Shown here one piece after another: positions 6,437-9,027 of a stretch of DNA of 9,027 nucleotides. This DNA is from Methylovulum sp. (GTDB lineage Bacteria > Pseudomonadota > Gammaproteobacteria > Methylococcales > Methylomonadaceae): assembly GCA_016919605.1 (NCBI GenBank), contig JACXTQ010000355.1, positions 1 to 9,027 of the forward strand, written 5' to 3'. The notes under the pieces were generated by a model. That model saw only the letters and a program-made list of their open reading frames with translations. It was not told the DNA's origin and searched no databases. A program made the position numbers and the translations under genes. Every line of letters starts with the position of its first letter. Position 1 is the first letter of the stretch.

Positions 6437-6857
6437 GGCTCTTATACGCGCCCGCTTCGGGTTCAAAAGGCAGGCTTTCGTGTATCACCGCCACACCCAA
6501 GCCTTCAACCATCGCATCAAGGACGTGGTCGCTCAAAAACCGCAATTCCCCGGGCATAATTTGCAGGGCGATATGGCGGTTGCCCAAATGGTAACAAATC
6601 CGCGCAAATAGCAAAGTGTCGTCAGTGCGGACAATCGACAAGGTTTCCGGTGCGGCTTTTATCATCACCCTAAATTTTTCGTTACCCGTCAGCACTACCC
6701 CAGAGCGCAAATACTGCCCGCGCTGTAAAAACAAGCCGACTTTTACACCGCCATCGGTACAGGCTGGCAAGCGGCTTTTTTGGCGTGATTCAAACGGCAA
6801 GGTCAAAATGTCGTCGGCTGGGGTGTCGGTGGGGGCTAGTTCGGTTAGTTTTAGCAT
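6426..6857 (-). CDS. ureE: Urease accessory nickel metallochaperone UreE
   Basis: UreE is a homodimeric nickel chaperone that hands metal to UreG. The 143-residue protein has the usual two domains: an N-terminal beta domain (about 1-70) and the metal-binding domain with YHLGNRHIALQIMPGELRF at about 89-107 (His90, His95) and SDHVLDAM at 109-116 (His111). In Klebsiella UreE the corresponding positions include His91, the key His96, and His110/His112, so one of the latter is missing here. The histidine-rich tail is reduced to AYKSHGH with two histidines. The ATG at 6857 follows an in-frame TAA two codons upstream, which fixes the start. No Shine-Dalgarno is seen before it: the preceding bases are the remains of a truncated PIN toxin gene, whose reading frame overlaps the first 68 bases of ureE. 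Confidence 0.96.
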   Translation of the reverse strand: MLKLTELAPTDTPADDILTLPFESRQKSRLPACTDGGVKVGLFLQRGQYLRSGVVLTGNEKFRVMIKAAPETLSIVRTDDTLLFARICYHLGNRHIALQIMPGELRFLSDHVLDAMVEGLGVAVIHESLPFEPEAGAYKSHGH

Positions 6858-7110
6858 AGCAAGTTAGTGAAAGGCTGGGTATTTTTCCAGCGGAAAGTTT
6901 GAAAATCACACCGAGTTGATACATAGTGACAAATTTAAGCTGTGCCGCAATACCTTGCCGTTTCAGCAGCAAATGGCACACTTCAGTCATTACCGGATAA
7001 GTCGAAACCAATCTTTCACGGCTGGTTTTAGCAAAGTTATCAGCCTGTTGATGATGCTTGTCATTTTTATCGCCCAACGCCAGCGAAAAGCCAGTATCGG
7101 CGATAATCAT
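6790..7110 (-). pseudogene. Truncated PIN-domain (VapC-like) toxin gene
   Basis: The first ~80 residues match the PIN-domain type II toxin style: MIIADTGFSLAL with the first acidic residue Asp5, and YPVMTEVCHLLL with the second at Glu43, followed by AAQLKFVTMYQ. A whole domain of this kind has about 130-140 residues, with further acidic residues in the second half (typically in a DLADAS-like helix and an STD-like strand). Those are absent: after about residue 80 (near base 6870) the frame runs through the ureE start and stops at 6790. The product of 106 residues therefore lacks half of the active site and is probably inactive as an RNase. Its ATG overlaps the TGA of the antitoxin gene as ATGA, the usual arrangement in such pairs. 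Confidence 0.72.
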
Positions 7111-7374
7111 ACTTTATCGCCCCAATCCAAGTAGCTTTTATAATTTTCCGATAGAGTGCCATCACCTTCCATACAGCCAATAAAACCGGATTGCTGCATC
7201 AGTTGATAAGCGCCCTGCCCTTCTGTTACGCTCACTTTTTTTACAAACAGCTCATCAATCGCCAAGGCAATTAACTCGGCACTTTCTTTTTGCAATGATT
7301 TTTCCAAAGCCTGTAACTTTGCCCAATGCTGGCTGTCAAGTTCTGTTGTAATTTTCGTAAGGTAAGTGATTCAT
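7107..7374 (-). pseudogene. Ribbon-helix-helix-type antitoxin gene with a frameshift near its start
   Basis: The minus-strand frame ending at 7107 codes for ITTELDSQHWAKLQALEKS and then an amphipathic helix ESAELIALAIDELF and an acidic C-terminus ending YLDWGDKV. The arrangement (short strand, two helices, disordered toxin-binding tail, followed at ATGA by a PIN gene) fits a CopG/RHH-like antitoxin. This frame has no ATG, GTG or TTG before a TTG at 7307, which would cut off the DNA-binding strand. An ATG at 7374, one base after the ureC stop, begins MNHLPYE in a neighbouring frame and hits a stop after 12 codons. Removing one A from the AAAA at about 7352-7355 joins MNHLPYE to ITTELDSQ, so a one-base insertion is the simplest explanation. 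A truncated 66-residue product from 7307 is possible. Confidence 0.65.
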
Positions 7375-7375
7375 A

Positions 7376-9027
7376 TCAAAACAAAAAATACCGCTGGGCG
7401 AACGGTAACACCGCCACAGGCTCACAGGTCAGCAATTGCCCATCCGCCCTTACCGCATAAGTTTGCGGGTCAACTTCGATGGTAGGCTGGTAGGCGTTAT
7501 GCACTAAGTCTTTTTTGCCAATATTACGCGTATTTTTGACAATGCCAATACGTTTGCGCAAGCCCAACGTGGTGGGCACTCCACCCGCCACCGCCGCTTG
7601 CGGCAAGAAAATCATCGAGGTAGCAGCGGCGGTTACGCCAAAACTGCCGAACATAGGCCGATAATGCACTGGTTGCGGGGTGGGGATGGAGGCGTTGGGA
7701 TCGCCCATCGCGGCGGCGGCGATCAGGCCGCCTTTTAAAATCAGGCTGGGTTTTACGCCAAAAAATGCCGGATTCCAGAGCACCAAATCCGCCAGCTTAC
7801 CGACTTCTATCGAGCCGACTTCATGGGCGATACCGTGGCTGATGGCGGGGTTAATGGTGTACTTGGCGATATAGCGCTTGATACGAAAATTATCGTTACC
7901 CGCCACATCTTCCGGTAAGCCGCCGCGCTGGATTTTCATTTTATGCGCGGTCTGCCAAGTGCGCATAATCACTTCCCCAACCCTGCCCATCGCTTGCGAA
8001 TCGGAAGAAATCATCGAAAACGCGCCCAGATCATGCAGTATATCTTCGGCGGCAATGGTTTCGCGGCGGATGCGCGATTCGGCGAAGGCGACATCTTCGG
8101 GGATGCTGGGGTCAAGATGGTGGCACACCATCAGCATGTCCAAATGCTCATCCACGGTGTTGATAGTGTAAGGGCGGGTCGGGTTAGTCGATGATGGCAA
8201 GACATTGGGCAAGCCGCAGGCTTTGATAATGTCGGGGGCATGACCGCCGCCCGCGCCTTCGGTATGGTAAGTGTGGATAGTGCGGCCTTGGAAGGCGGCG
8301 ATAGTATCTTCAACAAAACCGGACTCGTTCAGGGTGTCGGTATGGATGGCCACTTGCACGTCATAGCGTTCGGCAACGCCCAAACAGCAATCTATCGCGG
8401 CGGGAGTCGTTCCCCAGTCTTCATGCAGCTTTAAACCCATTGCCCCTGCCAGCACCTGCTCTTCCAGCGCGGCGGGCAAACTGGCGTTGCCTTTGCCGAG
8501 CAAGCCAAAATTCATCGGAAAGCCATCCAAGGCCAAAAGCATTTGTTGCAGATGCCAAGGGCCTGGGGTGCAGGTGGTGGCATTAGTGCCTGTGGCCGGC
8601 CCGGTGCCGCCACCGATCATGGTGGTCACACCGGAATTTAAGGCCTCTTCAATTTGTTGCGGACAAATAAAATGGATATGCGCGTCAATGCCGCCAGCGG
8701 TCAGAATATGGCCTTCGCCAGCGATAATTTCCGTACCCGGGCCGATAATCATATCCACGCCGTTTTGGATGTCCGGGTTGCCCGCTTTGCCAATGGCGGC
8801 GATACGCCCGTTTTTAACACCGACATCGGCTTTAATGATGCCCCAATAATCGACAATCAACGCATTGGTGATAACCATGTCCATCGCCTGCGCGGCTCCG
8901 GCTTGGCTTTGCCCCATGCCGTCACGGATAACCTTGCCGCCGCCAAACTTTACCTCCTCGCCGTAGATGGTGAAGTCGCGTTCCACCTCGACGAACAGCG
9001 CGGTGTCGGCGAGGCGGACCTTGTCGC
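7376..9027 (-). CDS. ureC: Urease subunit alpha UreC (5' end outside window)
   Basis: UreC is the catalytic urease subunit (urea to ammonia and carbamate), with a di-nickel site in an amidohydrolase TIM barrel, in the cytoplasm. The frame is open through base 9027, beginning with the DKVRLADTALFVEVE stretch. The 549 residues present plus about 18 missing equal Klebsiella UreC (567). Visible catalytic elements: HIH in GGIDAHIHFICPQQ (nickel ligands), the lysine to be carbamylated in GLKLHEDWG, the histidines of VAIHTDTLNESG and HTYHTEGAGGGHAPD, the flap Cys-His-His in MLMVCHHLD, and the aspartate ligand in SSDSQAMGRVGE. The C-terminus PFAQRYFLF is intact. An internal GTG at 8986 is not the start. 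Downstream, instead of ureE, comes a broken antitoxin gene whose ATG lies one base after the stop. Confidence 0.98.
   Translation of the reverse strand, partial: DKVRLADTALFVEVERDFTIYGEEVKFGGGKVIRDGMGQSQAGAAQAMDMVITNALIVDYWGIIKADVGVKNGRIAAIGKAGNPDIQNGVDMIIGPGTEIIAGEGHILTAGGIDAHIHFICPQQIEEALNSGVTTMIGGGTGPATGTNATTCTPGPWHLQQMLLALDGFPMNFGLLGKGNASLPAALEEQVLAGAMGLKLHEDWGTTPAAIDCCLGVAERYDVQVAIHTDTLNESGFVEDTIAAFQGRTIHTYHTEGAGGGHAPDIIKACGLPNVLPSSTNPTRPYTINTVDEHLDMLMVCHHLDPSIPEDVAFAESRIRRETIAAEDILHDLGAFSMISSDSQAMGRVGEVIMRTWQTAHKMKIQRGGLPEDVAGNDNFRIKRYIAKYTINPAISHGIAHEVGSIEVGKLADLVLWNPAFFGVKPSLILKGGLIAAAAMGDPNASIPTPQPVHYRPMFGSFGVTAAATSMIFLPQAAVAGGVPTTLGLRKRIGIVKNTRNIGKKDLVHNAYQPTIEVDPQTYAVRADGQLLTCEPVAVLPFAQRYFLF

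Noticed and set aside
5762..6466. ureF starting at the TTG at 6466
   Set aside because: It adds a basic decapeptide not typical of UreF; the ATG at 6436 gives the usual N-terminus and overlap with ureE.
7376..8986. ureC starting at the GTG at 8986
   Set aside because: The frame continues upstream with conserved UreC sequence to the window edge, and the total length matches the family only if the gene starts outside.
1..9027. CRISPR arrays, insertion sequences, rRNA
   Set aside because: No regularly spaced direct repeats, transposase genes or rRNA-like sequence were seen.

Overview
The window looks like a chromosomal segment of a gammaproteobacterium. The reasons are a Rep helicase that aligns closely from memory with E. 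coli Rep over its whole length, a tRNA-Arg(CCG) nearly identical to the enterobacterial one, and a UreC of the same length as Klebsiella UreC. Methylococcales-type methanotrophs would fit the mix of genes, but this is only an impression. Most of the window is moderately to strongly GC-rich. The exceptions are the first ~1.18 kb, which is only about one third G+C by eye in sampled lines, and a ~0.5 kb patch inside the urease operon.

Layout. (1) Bases 1-1178, plus strand: two overlapping AT-rich genes of unknown function. The first is cut by the window edge and carries a possible PD-(D/E)xK nuclease signature, so this may be the end of an accessory, perhaps defence-related, cassette. (2) 1255-1629, plus strand: a small DCC/DUF393 thiol-disulfide oxidoreductase-like protein. 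(3) 1706-1782, minus strand: tRNA-Arg(CCG) with an encoded CCA end. (4) 1810-3819, minus strand: rep, complete, with a promoter so close to the ATG that the mRNA may be leaderless. (5) 3820-4191: an intergenic region holding a terminator-like hairpin, two further hairpins and a long-range inverted repeat, possibly a phage-type structured RNA remnant, followed by the promoter of the next gene. (6) 4192-5118, plus strand: a CHAD-domain protein. (7) 5133-9027, minus strand: part of a urease operon in the order ureC (5' end outside the window), a decayed toxin-antitoxin pair, ureE, ureF, ureG. The structural genes ureA and ureB are not in the window and probably lie upstream, beyond base 9027.

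How they work together. UreC is the nickel-containing catalytic subunit of urease. UreE supplies nickel, UreG is the GTPase and UreF the GTPase-regulating scaffold of the maturation complex. ureE, ureF and ureG are tightly packed, with overlap or an 8-nt gap. The usual short ureC-ureE junction is instead split by about 520 bp holding a ribbon-helix-helix-type antitoxin gene and a PIN-domain (VapC-like) toxin gene. Both look broken: the antitoxin ATG is separated from its reading frame by one extra base, and the PIN gene lost its 3' part directly against the start of ureE. This broken module inside a housekeeping metalloenzyme operon is the most unusual thing here; the AT-rich pair at the left edge is the best candidate for an undescribed system.
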